Source: Hydrogenophaga sp.
GTDB taxonomy: Bacteria; Pseudomonadota; Gammaproteobacteria; Burkholderiales; Burkholderiaceae_C
Length of the DNA stretch: 64,000 bases
Direction of reading: 5' to 3'
NCBI RefSeq assembly: GCF_025699295.1
Contig: NZ_JAILWB010000023.1
Span: forward strand, 1 to 64,000
Part shown: piece by piece, positions 10,285-20,733 of the stretch
How the letters are laid out: each line of letters opens with the position of its first letter
Numbering within the stretch: position 1 is the stretch's first letter
Notes under the pieces: generated by a model
Database searches by the model: none
The model's input: the letters and a program-made list of their open reading frames with translations, nothing else
What the model was told of the DNA's origin: nothing
Translations under genes and position numbers: made by a program

Positions 10285-11793
10285 ATGCAGAAAACGCCCA
10301 CCTTCACCGCCCCGCTCTTCTTCACGGACGCCGCCCAGGCCCTGGCGCAGGTGCAGCGCATCTACCAGGACAACGTGGAATTCCTGCGCCAGGCCATGCG
10401 CGACTTCGTGGCGGGCGAGGACTTCACCCACACCCATGTTCGCGCCTGCTACCCATATGTGCGCCTGCACACGCACAGCGTGCTGCGCCAGGGAGCCAAG
10501 CCCGACAGCCCGCCAGTCAAACGCCTGAGCTACGGCTTCGTGGCGGGCCCGGGCCGTTTCGAGACCACACTCACCCGCCCCGACCTCTACGGCGACTACT
10601 ACCGGGAGCAGTTCAACCTGCTGCTGGCCAACCACGGCGGCGAGATCGAGGTGGGCACCAGCACGCAGCCCATCCCGATCCACTTCTCGTTCGCCGAACA
10701 CGACCATGTGGAAGGCAGCATGGATCTCCTGCGCCGCGCGCTCATGCGCGACGTGTTCGACCTGCCCGATCTCACGGCCATGGACGACGGCATCGCCAAC
10801 GGCACGCACGAACCCAGGCCCGGCGAAGCGCACCCGCTGTCGCTGTTCACCGCGCCGCGGGTGGACTACTCGCTGCAGCGCCTGCGCCATTACACCGGCA
10901 CCGCGCCCGAGTGGTTCCAGAACTTCGTGCTGTTCACCAACTACCAGTTCTACATCGACGAGTTCATCCAGCTCGGCCACGCCGAGATGGCCAACCCCGA
11001 CAGCGAGTACGTCGCCTTCGTCGAACCAGGCAATGTGGTGATGCGCCGCACCGGCCTGGCGGCGGAGCCGGGCGACGATCTGGGCCACGCGCCACCGCGC
11101 CTGCCCCAGATGCCGGGCTACCACCTGATGCGCGCGGACCGCAGCGGCATCACCATGGTCAACATCGGCGTCGGCCCGGCCAATGCCAAGACCATCACCG
11201 ACCACATCGCCGTGCTGCGCCCGCACGCCTGGCTCATGCTCGGGCACTGCGCCGGCCTGCGCACCAGCCAGCAGCTGGGCGACTACGTGCTGGCCCACGC
11301 CTACGTGCGCGAGGACCACGTGCTCGACGAGGAACTGCCGCTGTGGGTGCCGATCCCCGCGCTGGCCGAGATCCAGCTCGCGCTGGAAGCCGCCGTGGCC
11401 GACGTGACCGGCGTGCCGCCGGCCGAGCTCAAGCGCATCATGCGCACCGGCACCGTGGCCAGCACCGACAACCGCAACTGGGAGCTGCTGCCCGACAACC
11501 GGCCACAACGCCGCTTTTCGCAATCGCGTGCGGTCGCGCTCGACATGGAAAGCGCCACCATCGCCGCCAACGGCTTCCGCTTCCGTGTGCCTTACGGCAC
11601 CCTGCTGTGCGTGAGCGACAAGCCCCTGCATGGCGAGATCAAGCTGCCCGGCATGGCCAACCACTTCTACCGGGAGCGCGTGGACCAGCACCTGCGCATC
11701 GGCATCCGCGCCATCCACCTGCTGCGCGAAGGCGGCACCGACCAGTTGCACAGCCGCAAGCTGCGCAGCTTTGCCGAGGTGGCGTTTCAGTAA
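10285..11793 (+). CDS. amn: AMP nucleosidase
   Basis: GFVAGPGRFETTLTRPDLYGDYYREQ; MVNIGVGPANAKTITDHIAVLRPHAWLMLGHCAGLR; DMESATIAANGFRFRVPYGTLLCVSDKPLHGEIK. Confidence 0.93.
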   Translation: MQKTPTFTAPLFFTDAAQALAQVQRIYQDNVEFLRQAMRDFVAGEDFTHTHVRACYPYVRLHTHSVLRQGAKPDSPPVKRLSYGFVAGPGRFETTLTRPDLYGDYYREQFNLLLANHGGEIEVGTSTQPIPIHFSFAEHDHVEGSMDLLRRALMRDVFDLPDLTAMDDGIANGTHEPRPGEAHPLSLFTAPRVDYSLQRLRHYTGTAPEWFQNFVLFTNYQFYIDEFIQLGHAEMANPDSEYVAFVEPGNVVMRRTGLAAEPGDDLGHAPPRLPQMPGYHLMRADRSGITMVNIGVGPANAKTITDHIAVLRPHAWLMLGHCAGLRTSQQLGDYVLAHAYVREDHVLDEELPLWVPIPALAEIQLALEAAVADVTGVPPAELKRIMRTGTVASTDNRNWELLPDNRPQRRFSQSRAVALDMESATIAANGFRFRVPYGTLLCVSDKPLHGEIKLPGMANHFYRERVDQHLRIGIRAIHLLREGGTDQLHSRKLRSFAEVAFQ

Positions 11794-11813
11794 TCTCCGG
11801 CAATACCATCGCC

Positions 11814-12932
11814 ATGAATGTTCTTGCAGAGTTTCTCAACCGATTCCTGGAAACCGAGCTGTGGCTGGCCACCGCGCTGTCACTCGTGCTGCTGACCCTG
11901 CTGGCCAGCCAGATCGTGCGCATGCTGTTCAAGCATGCCACTCGCCTGGCGCAACGTTCGGCCACGCATTGGGACGAGGCCCTGGTGAATGCCGCGCGTC
12001 TGCCGGTGCAAGCCGTCATCTGGCTGGTGAGCCTGGGCTGGATGGCGCGCCTGCTGCAGCCCCACTGGACCGACGACGCCGACCTTCTCACCGCCGTCCG
12101 ACAGTTGCACGACGTCGGCATCGTCCTGTGTGTTGCATGGTTTCTCTGGAAGTTCGTGGTGCAGGTGACGCAGACCGCCGAATCGCGCAGCCACGCCAGA
12201 GGCGAAGCCTTCGACGCAACCACCTTCGATGCCCTGAGCAAGCTGGCGCGCTTGCTGGTGTTCGTGGCCGCCGTGATCACCATCGCCCAGACGCTGGGTT
12301 TCAAGATCGGTGGACTGCTGGCGCTGGGCGGCGTGGGTGGGCTGGCGGTGGGTCTGGCTGCGAAGGACCTGCTGGCCAACTTCTTCGGAGGCCTCACCAT
12401 CTACCTCGACCGGCCCTTCAGCGTGGGCGACTGGATCCGCTCACCCGACAAGAGCATTGAAGGAACGGTGGAATACATCAGCTGGCGCCACACCCGCATC
12501 CGGGCCTTCAACAAGAACCCCATCTACGTGCCCAACGCGGTGTTCACCAGCATCGTGGTGGAAAACCCTTCGCGCATGAGCCACCGGCGCCTGAAGGAAA
12601 CCCTGGGTCTGCGCTACGACGACTTCGACCAGGTCGATCGCGTGGTGGCGGACATCAAGGCCATGCTGCTCGGCCACGAAGGCATCGACACCAGAGAGAC
12701 GCTGATCGTCAACTTCAACGCGTTCGGCGCCAGCTCGCTCGACATCATGATCTACGGCTTCACCAAGACGCGCGCCTGGGTCGAATACCACGCAGTCAAG
12801 CAGGACGTGCTGCTGCGGATCGGTCGCATCGTCGCCGCGCACGGCGCGCAAGTGGCCTTTCCCACGCAGACGCTGCATATGGCTTCCGCACCGGAAACGA
12901 CGCAACGGGATGGCCTTCCTGCCCAGACCTGA
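11814..12932 (+). CDS. MscS family mechanosensitive ion channel
   Basis: GGLLALGGVGGLAVGLAAKDLLANFFGGLTIYLDRPFSVGDWI. Confidence 0.93.
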   Translation: MNVLAEFLNRFLETELWLATALSLVLLTLLASQIVRMLFKHATRLAQRSATHWDEALVNAARLPVQAVIWLVSLGWMARLLQPHWTDDADLLTAVRQLHDVGIVLCVAWFLWKFVVQVTQTAESRSHARGEAFDATTFDALSKLARLLVFVAAVITIAQTLGFKIGGLLALGGVGGLAVGLAAKDLLANFFGGLTIYLDRPFSVGDWIRSPDKSIEGTVEYISWRHTRIRAFNKNPIYVPNAVFTSIVVENPSRMSHRRLKETLGLRYDDFDQVDRVVADIKAMLLGHEGIDTRETLIVNFNAFGASSLDIMIYGFTKTRAWVEYHAVKQDVLLRIGRIVAAHGAQVAFPTQTLHMASAPETTQRDGLPAQT

Positions 12933-13094
12933 CCCAGGCAAACACCCGGGCCTCCCGGCAGGCGGCATCGCCAACTCCAGCAGGGACAACCGCGTGGCAG
13001 ACTGACACATCGTGTCGTTGATGTGGGACAGGCGTCTGCCTTCCAACCCAGGCCAACGGGTTTATGCTGTGCCCAAACAGCTTCGAGACACGTC

Positions 13095-15368
13095 ATGGCC
13101 TCCACCCGACGCAAGTTCATCCTCGGCACCCTGTCCGTCACCGGCGCGCTGGTGATCGGCTGGAGTGTGCTGCCACCGCGCCAGCGGCTCACCACCTCGC
13201 AACCGCTACCCACCGGAGAGGGGGAGATCGCTTTCAACGGCTGGGTCCGGATCGCGCGCGATGGCACGGTCACGGTGATGCTGGCCAGAAGCGAGATGGG
13301 CCAGGGCGTGGTCACCTCGCTGTGCATGCTGCTGGCCGAGGAGCTGGATGCCGACTGGTCGCGCGTGACCTGGCAGGCCTCGCCGATCGACAAGATCTAC
13401 AACAACGTGGCTTCCGTGGTCGACGGCCTGCCAGTGCACCCGGACACCGACAGCGTGGTGCTGGACGCCACCCGCTGGCTCGTCGCCAAGACCATGCGAG
13501 AGGTTGGCGTGATGATGACCGGCGGCTCGTCCAGTGTGAAGGACCTGTGGCTGCCGATGCGCCAGGCCGGTGCGTCCGCGCGCGCGATGCTGGTGGCCGC
13601 CGCGGCCACCCAGTGGGGCATCGCGCCGGAAGACTGCAGCGCCGAGCGCGGCGAGGTGATCGCGCCCGATGGCCGCCGCCTGGGCTATGGCGCACTGGCG
13701 GCCGCCGCGGCGCAACAACCGCTGCCGCGCAAGCCGGCACTCAAGACGCCCGAGCGCTTCCGCCTCATCGGCCAGGCCACGCGGCGCATCGACACGCCCG
13801 GCAAGATCGACGGCAGCGCGCGCTTCGGCATCGACGCGCTGCCCGACGGGCTGCTCCACGCCAGCGTGAAGATGTGCCCCACGCTGCGTGGGAAGCCGCT
13901 GCGCTTCGACGATGCCGCAGCACGCGCGGTACCGGGCGTGAAGGCCGTGACCGAAGTGGCGCCGCTGCGCGGCGGTACCGGTGGCGTGGCCGTGATCGCC
14001 GACCACCCCTGGCGCGCACGCAAAGCCGCGCAGGCGATCGACGTCCAGTGGGACCACGGCGAACTCGCCAGCTTCAACAGCAAGGACGTGATGGAGCAGC
14101 TCGAGCGCACCGCGCGCGCCGAAGAGGGCTATGCGTTCTTCGAGCGTGGCGAAACCGATGCCGCGCTGGCCGGCGCCGCCCGGCGCATCGAGGCCGAGTA
14201 CCGCGCGCCCTACCTCGCGCACATGGCGCTGGAACCCATCAACTGCACCGTGCTGTTCGAGGGCAACAAGGCGACGGTCTGGGTGTCGACGCAGGTCCCC
14301 GGGCTGGCCCGCGCGGCCGCCGCCGAGGCGCTGGGCTTGCCGGACGAGGCCGTCACGGTGCATGTGCTGCTGCTCGGCGGCGGTTTCGGCCGCCGGCTCG
14401 AGGTCGACTTCATTGCCCAGGCCGCGGCGATTGCCAGGGCCATGCCGGGTCAGCCGGTGCAGACGATCTGGAGCCGCGAGCAGGACACGCGCCACGACCT
14501 GTACCGCCCCGCCTGCGCGGCGCGCTTCGAGGCGGGCCTCGATGCCCAGGGCGTGTTGGTGGCATGGAAGAACATCAGCGCCGGCCAGGCCATCGTGCCG
14601 CAGGTGCTGAGGCGCACCTTCGGACTGCCAGGCGGCGGCCCGGACAAGACCGCCAGCGAAGGCGCGTTCGACCAGGCCTACGAGTGGCCAGCCGCGCGCA
14701 TCGCGCACATCAACGTCGACCTGCCGCTGCAGGTGGGCTTCTGGCGCTCGGTAGGGCATTCGCACCAGGCCTTCTTCAAGGAGGGCTTTCTGGACGAGGT
14801 GGCGCATGCGGCAGGCAAGGACCCGCTGGCGTTTCGCGAAGCCCTGCTGCAAAACCATCCCAGGCAGCTCGCGGTGCTGCAGGCCGTGGCCCGGGCCGCC
14901 GGCTGGGGCACGGCCTCAAAGCCCGCGCCCGATGGCGCGAAGACCGCACGCGGCATCGCGCTGCACGACTCCTTCGGCTCCACGGTGGCACAGGTGGCCG
15001 AGGTCTCGATGGCTTCCGACAAGACCATCCGTGTGCACCGCGTCTGGTGCGCCATCGATTGCGGTCTGGCGGTCAACCCTGCCGGCGTGCGCCAGCAGCT
15101 GGAGGGTGCGGTCATCTTCGGCCTGTCGGCCGCGCTGCACGGCGAGGTGGACATCGTCGAGGGCCAGGTGCAGCAGGGCAACTTCCACGACCAGCCCATC
15201 CTGCGCCTGAACGAGGCGCCCGACGTGGAATGCGTGATCCTGCCGGGCGCCGGCCACCCCGAGGGCGTGGGCGAGCCCGGGGTGCCGCCGATTGCGCCCG
15301 CCGTGGCCAACGCGCTGTTCGCGCTCACCGGCCAGCGCCTGCGCAGCCTTCCCCTGAAACTGGCTTGA
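13095..15368 (+). CDS. Xanthine dehydrogenase family molybdopterin-binding subunit (isoquinoline 1-oxidoreductase beta-subunit type)
   Basis: Tat-like leader [65 protein letters not shown]. Confidence 0.92.
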   Translation: MASTRRKFILGTLSVTGALVIGWSVLPPRQRLTTSQPLPTGEGEIAFNGWVRIARDGTVTVMLARSEMGQGVVTSLCMLLAEELDADWSRVTWQASPIDKIYNNVASVVDGLPVHPDTDSVVLDATRWLVAKTMREVGVMMTGGSSSVKDLWLPMRQAGASARAMLVAAAATQWGIAPEDCSAERGEVIAPDGRRLGYGALAAAAAQQPLPRKPALKTPERFRLIGQATRRIDTPGKIDGSARFGIDALPDGLLHASVKMCPTLRGKPLRFDDAAARAVPGVKAVTEVAPLRGGTGGVAVIADHPWRARKAAQAIDVQWDHGELASFNSKDVMEQLERTARAEEGYAFFERGETDAALAGAARRIEAEYRAPYLAHMALEPINCTVLFEGNKATVWVSTQVPGLARAAAAEALGLPDEAVTVHVLLLGGGFGRRLEVDFIAQAAAIARAMPGQPVQTIWSREQDTRHDLYRPACAARFEAGLDAQGVLVAWKNISAGQAIVPQVLRRTFGLPGGGPDKTASEGAFDQAYEWPAARIAHINVDLPLQVGFWRSVGHSHQAFFKEGFLDEVAHAAGKDPLAFREALLQNHPRQLAVLQAVARAAGWGTASKPAPDGAKTARGIALHDSFGSTVAQVAEVSMASDKTIRVHRVWCAIDCGLAVNPAGVRQQLEGAVIFGLSAALHGEVDIVEGQVQQGNFHDQPILRLNEAPDVECVILPGAGHPEGVGEPGVPPIAPAVANALFALTGQRLRSLPLKLA

Positions 15369-15380
15369 GGACCCCACGAC

Positions 15381-15845
15381 ATGTCCACCACGCTCACCGT
15401 CAACGGCCAGGCCGTCACCGTCGAGGCCGAACCCGACACCCCGCTGCTGTGGGTGCTGCGCGCCGACCTGCGGCTCACCGGTACCAAGTTTGGTTGCGGC
15501 ATGGCGCTGTGCGGCGCCTGCACGGTACACGCCAACGGCAGCGCCATCCGGTCCTGCGTCACGCCGGTCTCGGCGGTCGCGGGCCAGGACATCACCACCA
15601 TCGAAGGCCTGCAAGGCCCGCAGGCCGAGGCGCTGCGCGCGGCCTGGACCGAGGTGGATGTGGTGCAGTGCGGCTACTGCCAGAGCGGGCAGCTCATGAG
15701 CGCCTGCGCGCTGCTCAAGGACAACCCCCGGCCCGACGACGCGGCGATCGACGCGGCCATGAGCGGCAACCTGTGCCGCTGCGGCACCTACCCGCGCATC
15801 CGCGTCGCCATCCACCAGGCCGCCAAGGCCTTGCCCGCCACCTGA
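15381..15845 (+). CDS. (2Fe-2S)-binding subunit of the same molybdenum hydroxylase
   Basis: [12 protein letters not shown] and [11 protein letters not shown]...[12 protein letters not shown]. Confidence 0.94.
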   Translation: MSTTLTVNGQAVTVEAEPDTPLLWVLRADLRLTGTKFGCGMALCGACTVHANGSAIRSCVTPVSAVAGQDITTIEGLQGPQAEALRAAWTEVDVVQCGYCQSGQLMSACALLKDNPRPDDAAIDAAMSGNLCRCGTYPRIRVAIHQAAKALPAT

Positions 15846-15849
15846 ACGT

Positions 15850-16602
15850 TCAGGTCAGCTTGACCGAACGCCCGATGTAGAGGATGGGGCCGGTCGGGCG
15901 GCCGGTGGGCGAGCCGTTGTAGGGCTCCAGCGTGATCTCGAACAGCTGGTTGGGCACCAGCGGCGGCAGTTGGTCGATCTTCACTTCCAGCGCCTGGCCG
16001 GGCTGCACCAGGCCGAGCGAAACCGGTGCGCTCCAGGTGTCGGCCTTGGTCCAGAACTGCAGTGAGCGTTGCGCGGGCACGGCCGTCGTGCCCAGCGGCA
16101 CCAGCTGCAGGCGGTCCCTGCCGCTGGTCTTCACGATCCAGCCCGGTGCCGTGCTGTCGGGCGCCACCAGCACCACCATGTACTGCGGCGCGGCAGGCGC
16201 GAACAGGCCGCTGGCCGGCAGCAGCGCCACCACCGAGGCCGCCACGAAACCCGTGGCCGCGACCGCGCGCCAGAAGGTCAGGCTGTTCCACCAGCGTTGC
16301 CAGGCGCTGGTCCGCACGGATGGACGGGGTCGCACCGGCACCGCAGCGGCGGGCGCGGCCTGATCGGCAATCGCGCCTTCGATGCGCGACCACAGGGCCG
16401 GCGAAGGCTCCACCGGCTCGGCCAGCGCGGTCAGCGGCAGCAGACGTTCTTCCCAGCGGTCCACGGCGGCGCGCAGCGCGGTGTCATGCGCCCCCAGGCG
16501 CTGCTGCACCTCGCGCCGGTGCGCGGTCGAGAGCGTGCCCAGCACGTAGGCCGAGGCCAGCTCGTCGACGGGATCGTGGTCTGGCCTGTTCACGCGAGGC
16601 AC
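15850..16602 (-). CDS. Anti-sigma factor (RskA-like)
   Basis: ELASAYVLGTLSTAHRREVQQRL N-terminal motif, single TM, C-terminal RskA-like domain; overlaps sigma gene. Confidence 0.87.
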   Translation of the reverse strand: MPRVNRPDHDPVDELASAYVLGTLSTAHRREVQQRLGAHDTALRAAVDRWEERLLPLTALAEPVEPSPALWSRIEGAIADQAAPAAAVPVRPRPSVRTSAWQRWWNSLTFWRAVAATGFVAASVVALLPASGLFAPAAPQYMVVLVAPDSTAPGWIVKTSGRDRLQLVPLGTTAVPAQRSLQFWTKADTWSAPVSLGLVQPGQALEVKIDQLPPLVPNQLFEITLEPYNGSPTGRPTGPILYIGRSVKLT

Positions 16603-17153
16603 TCCCGCAACGAGGTGAGGCCGCGGCGAATCCAGGCCTTGACGGAACCCAGTGGCGCGCCCAGGCGCTCGGCGATCTCGGTGTGCGTGCAGCCGTCGAG
16701 GTAGGCGTAGAGCACGCAGTTGCGCTTGGCGGCATCCAGCCGTGCCAGGCAGTCGTCGAGCCGGCCAAGGTCGGCACGCGTGGCGAAGGCGTCGGCCATG
16801 TCGGGGGCAGCATCCTCGTCATCCCGCAGGGCATCCATCGTCTCCTCGTCAGCAGAAACGGTGCGCGCGCCGGCGCGCACGGCATCCAGCGCGCGGTGGC
16901 GCACGATGCCGACCATCCAGCCCCGGCCTGCGCCGCGACGGGCGTCGAAGGTCGCGGCCTTGGTCCAGATGTTCATGAAAGCGTCGTGCAACACGTCCTC
17001 GGCGGTGGCGCGGTCGCGCACGATGCGCAGTGCCACGCCGAGCAAAAAACGCCCTTCTCGTTCGTACAGGCGGCGCAGGGCCGCACGCTCGCCCCGCGCG
17101 CAGGCGGCCAGGGCGGCATCGTGGTCGAAGGCGTCGGGGTCGGGAAGGCGCAA
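16590..17153 (-). CDS. ECF RNA polymerase sigma factor, apparent TTG start
   Basis: LYEREGRFLLGVALRIVRDRATAEDVLHDAFMNIW region 2; HTEIAERLGAPLGSVKAWIRRGLTSLRECL region 4; in-frame stop two codons upstream of TTG. Confidence 0.9.
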   Translation of the reverse strand: MRLPDPDAFDHDAALAACARGERAALRRLYEREGRFLLGVALRIVRDRATAEDVLHDAFMNIWTKAATFDARRGAGRGWMVGIVRHRALDAVRAGARTVSADEETMDALRDDEDAAPDMADAFATRADLGRLDDCLARLDAAKRNCVLYAYLDGCTHTEIAERLGAPLGSVKAWIRRGLTSLRECLA

Positions 17154-17164
17154 GGGTCAGTGAA

Positions 17165-17224
17165 CCGGCAGTGCATCGATGCCGCGACCCGATGCGGTCG
17201 GGCACGGGGTCGCGGGACTGCCGG
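17165..17224. other. Nested inverted repeat: CCGGCAGT...ACTGCCGG outside, CGCGACCC...GGGTCGCG inside
   Basis: Direct reading; just upstream of the ECF sigma ORF on the minus strand. Confidence 0.85.
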
Positions 17225-17287
17225 CCATACTAGCCGATCCCCGCGGGCCGGCGGTGCGCACACCTTGCCCGCGCCGCCAGCGTGGCA

Positions 17288-17836
17288 TCAGGAGGCCTTG
17301 TAGAAGATGTAGTCGGCCTGGTACTGCACGATCTGCCGGGCACCCATGTTGGACGCACCGCAGGGCGCGGCCGGTGCCACGCCACCCTGGGTGGCCGCGC
17401 GCTGCACATAGGTCACGCCGGTCATGGCGCCACTGCCCATGACCGGGTTGGACTTGACCAGCTGGAACGGGATGTTGCCCGCGCCACCCGGTGCCACGGC
17501 GAGCTGCGTGCCGGTGAACTTCGACCCGTCCATGGCTTCCCAGGTGGCGGGCGGGCCGTAGTACTTGCCGACCTGCTTGCCGCTGCGGTCGAGCAGCCGG
17601 GCATCCGGGCCAGCGAAGACCCACTCGAACTGACCGGCCATGTCCTTCTTCGCGCGGCATTCGTAGGTGATCTGGCCCACGCCCACGGTTTCCATGGCCA
17701 CCGTGTGGCCAGCGGGGACCTTCACGGCATCGGGCAGTCTGTCCTGCGAAAACATCATGGGGGACGCGCCCATGCCGGACGCGCAGGCAGACAGGGCGAG
17801 GGCCGCGGTGGCGGCCAGGGTGGTCTTGACGATCAT
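17288..17836 (-). CDS. DUF3455 domain-containing lipoprotein
   Basis: MIVKTTLAATAALALSACASG lipobox; GHTVAMETVGVGQITYECRA...YGPPATWEAMDGSKFTG. Confidence 0.85.
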   Translation of the reverse strand: MIVKTTLAATAALALSACASGMGASPMMFSQDRLPDAVKVPAGHTVAMETVGVGQITYECRAKKDMAGQFEWVFAGPDARLLDRSGKQVGKYYGPPATWEAMDGSKFTGTQLAVAPGGAGNIPFQLVKSNPVMGSGAMTGVTYVQRAATQGGVAPAAPCGASNMGARQIVQYQADYIFYKAS

Positions 17837-17967
17837 GGGAAAACTCCTCAGTGGTGGGTTGTGGACAGCGGCGCAGGACAGCGCCACTGCTTCCACTACT
17901 CGCCAATGCGGGTTTTGGATGCAGCCGCGGGCAAATTGGATGAAATGGCGGCCAAAAGATCGAGAGC

Positions 17968-18831
17968 TCAACCATGCAACTTCATGACCGCCACAAGGTT
18001 CTCCGGTCCAAAGCCCGCGACAGCCGCTGCCATGAACCGTTGGGCAACCGCTTCCGTCACAGGAAGTGCCGTTCCCACATGTTCGGCTGAATTCAATGCG
18101 TAGGTGAGATCCTTCGTGATCAGATCGACGGGGGCCTGCGGTGTGTAGTTCCGTGCCAGCATCAGCGTGGCAGCTCCGCCTGCAGCAGCACTCAGGACTG
18201 GCATTGCCTTCAACGCGCCGAGTGCGCGTTCTGCATCAACACCCGCAGCGCGCAGCAACGCCAGTTGCTCGGCCATCGCCGCCACCTGTGTGGCAAACAA
18301 GGCATTGACCACCAGTTTCAACCATGCGCCGCTTCCGAGCGGGCCGACATGGTGCAGCGCACCTCCCAGCTGAAGCAGGATCGAACGGACCCGCTCGACG
18401 GCAGCGGTTTCTCCACCGGCCATGAAAATGAGCTGGCCTGCGTCGGCCTGCGGTCTCGAACCGGCCACGGGTGCGTCGACAAATGCGATGTTGCGAACTT
18501 TCATCGCAGCGCCGAGCTCTTGCAGCCAACCGGGTGTCAGAGTGCTCGATTCAATGGCCAGCGCGGTGGGAGCGAGTCCCGCGAGCGCGCCGGTCTGCTC
18601 GTCCAGCCAGACGGATCGGGAGGCGGTGTCGTCGAACACCATCGAGATGACAAGCTCCGCGCTTTCAACGGCCTGGATCGGGGTCTCGGCGATCAATGCC
18701 CCCAGCGTGCGCAAAGGCACGGTTGCCTGCGGGGAACGGTTCCAAACCGTCACGGCATGGCCAGCTCCCAGAAGGCGGATTGCCATGCGCGAGCCCATCG
18801 CGCCCAGGCCAAGAACGGTGATGCGGCTCAT
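17968..18831 (-). CDS. NAD(P)-dependent oxidoreductase (3-hydroxyisobutyrate dehydrogenase family)
   Basis: ITVLGLGAMGSRMAIRLLGAGHAVTVWNRSP. Confidence 0.92.
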   Translation of the reverse strand: MSRITVLGLGAMGSRMAIRLLGAGHAVTVWNRSPQATVPLRTLGALIAETPIQAVESAELVISMVFDDTASRSVWLDEQTGALAGLAPTALAIESSTLTPGWLQELGAAMKVRNIAFVDAPVAGSRPQADAGQLIFMAGGETAAVERVRSILLQLGGALHHVGPLGSGAWLKLVVNALFATQVAAMAEQLALLRAAGVDAERALGALKAMPVLSAAAGGAATLMLARNYTPQAPVDLITKDLTYALNSAEHVGTALPVTEAVAQRFMAAAVAGFGPENLVAVMKLHG

Positions 18832-19505
18832 GCGAGTTCTCCTGCGATACGGATTTGCGCAGCATGTGTGGTCGGTGCAGCATTGAACAGCGTGCGCGCC
18901 TGCGCGGTAGCGGCGTCGAGCGCAGCTTGTGCGGTGGCTGAATCGCCGGTGGTCGCTTCGACGCTGAGCACCTGAACGTCGACAATGCCGACAAAGCTCA
19001 GCAGTGCTGACAAGTAGGGCCGCAGGTGATCCATCCGAGCCAGTGGACCCTGGTATCCGTCAGCACCGTAGGACAGCGCGAGCACCGCGCGCGGGCCCAC
19101 CACCAGGCCGCTGAATTCACCGTCTTCGTAGGCGAAGGTGTGGCCGATTCGCACGATCTGGTCGATCCACGCCTTCAGCGACGAGGGCAGCGAGAAGTTG
19201 TAAATCGGGCTGCTGATCAGGATGGTGTGCGCGCCCTTGATCTCGGCAATCAGCGAGTCCGATAGTGCCGTGGCTGCGCGCAGTTCTGGCGTCATCGCGG
19301 CCGCTGGCGTGTAGTAACCCTGGATCGTCAGTTTGTGGATGTGAGGTATGGGTTCGAGTGCCAGATCGCGGTGAACGACGACGCCCTCCGGATGGGCCTC
19401 TTGCCAGGCCATCTCCGTGGCGTCGGCGAGGTGGCGGCTGAAGGATCCTTCGCTGCGGGCGCTGGCGTCTATGCGTACCAGGGTGATGGGCTTTCTTGCA
19501 GTCAT
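18828..19505 (-). CDS. azoR: FMN-dependent NADH-azoreductase
   Basis: IDASARSEGSFSRHLAD; ISSPIYNFSLPSSLKAWIDQIVRIGHTF; 4-bp overlap with downstream oxidoreductase. Confidence 0.88.
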   Translation of the reverse strand: MTARKPITLVRIDASARSEGSFSRHLADATEMAWQEAHPEGVVVHRDLALEPIPHIHKLTIQGYYTPAAAMTPELRAATALSDSLIAEIKGAHTILISSPIYNFSLPSSLKAWIDQIVRIGHTFAYEDGEFSGLVVGPRAVLALSYGADGYQGPLARMDHLRPYLSALLSFVGIVDVQVLSVEATTGDSATAQAALDAATAQARTLFNAAPTTHAAQIRIAGELA

Positions 19506-19528
19506 GACGTTCTCCTGTGGTGCTTCGG

Positions 19529-19562
19529 GGTTGCGATGACCGAAGGTTCGGTGATTGCAACC
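19529..19562. promoter_or_regulatory. 34-bp dyad GGTTGC-GATG-ACCGAA-GG-TTCGGT-GATT-GCAACC, likely LysR operator
   Basis: Between divergent azoR (start 19505) and LysR gene (start 19619). Confidence 0.6.
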
Positions 19563-19618
19563 ACAACGAACAGCCGACGGCACACACTGCTTTCTTGTAG
19601 CTATTGCAATAATCGCGC

Positions 19619-20512
19619 ATGGACATCCAGCACCTGAGAGCCTTCGTGGAAGTCGCGGAGCAAGGCAGCTTCGCCCATGCGGCGCGACGGCTCGCCCTCG
19701 ATCCGTCAGCGGTGACGCGCGCGGTCGCAACGCTTGAGGCCACACTGGGCGCGCGCCTGCTGCAGCGAACGACACGCAAGGTGGCACTGACCGAGGCTGG
19801 AGCGATCTACCTTGAACGAGTGCGCCCAATCCTGGAGGAACTCGAGGTCGCGAACGAAGAGCTGCAGACCAGTACGGAACAGGTGCGCGGTACCGTGCGC
19901 GTGACCGCATCGGTGGCCTATGGTCAGGCGATGCTGGTACCACTTTTACCGGCACTGCACGCCGAGCACCCGGCACTGGAAGTCGATCTGCTTCTCAGCG
20001 ATGCCGTGGTGGATGTGGTGTCGCAGCGCATTGATGTGGCGCTGCGCCTTGGACCTGCAAACGACTCGTCGCTGATCGGCATGCAGCTGCGACCCATTCG
20101 CTTCCGGGTCTGTGCCAGTCCTGCATATCTGCAAAAAAATGGCAGGCCGCGCGTCCCTTCGGACCTCACCCAATGCGAATGCCTGCGCTTTCCTTTACCA
20201 GGCTATCGCACACAGTGGACGTTCCGGGACCGCGCCGGTCAGATCGAAATCGTGCCGGTCAGTGGGTGGCTGGTGATGTCAACCGCGTTGGCGCTGCACC
20301 GCGCCGCACTGGATGGCTGGGGTCCCGCGCTGCTGGGAGACTGGCTGATCGACACCGACATCGCGGCGGGTCGCCTGGTCGATCTGTTTCCCAAGTACGA
20401 GGCGACCGCGACCAACTTCGACAGTGCGCTGACACTGCTCTACGCCTCTCGCCAACACTTGCCCCGGCGAGTACGTACTTTTGTCGATTTTGTGAAGACC
20501 AGGCTCGGCTGA
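19619..20512 (+). CDS. LysR family transcriptional regulator
   Basis: MDIQHLRAFVEVAEQGSFAHAARRLALDPSAVTRAVATLEATLGARLLQRTTRKVALTEAG. Confidence 0.93.
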   Translation: MDIQHLRAFVEVAEQGSFAHAARRLALDPSAVTRAVATLEATLGARLLQRTTRKVALTEAGAIYLERVRPILEELEVANEELQTSTEQVRGTVRVTASVAYGQAMLVPLLPALHAEHPALEVDLLLSDAVVDVVSQRIDVALRLGPANDSSLIGMQLRPIRFRVCASPAYLQKNGRPRVPSDLTQCECLRFPLPGYRTQWTFRDRAGQIEIVPVSGWLVMSTALALHRAALDGWGPALLGDWLIDTDIAAGRLVDLFPKYEATATNFDSALTLLYASRQHLPRRVRTFVDFVKTRLG

Positions 20513-20733
20513 GCTGAGTACAGCGTGGCTTCCGCACGTCGTGATGCGGGTCACGACCGGCTTTTCCAGCGACGGGTCCCGGTGGTCCCGCGACAAGCTC
20601 GGGACAAGTCCGACTTCGGCGGCCCGGGCCTGACCTTGGCCGGGAGCTGCGGTCCAGCCCTGGCGCCCACGAGGTGCCACCCATCAAGATGGAAGATGGG
20701 CGTACTGCCGTTCAGAAAATGGCCGAACCGGTC

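Noticed and set aside
13064-15880. 938-aa plus-strand ORF
   Set aside because: Out-of-frame shadow of the molybdenum hydroxylase genes
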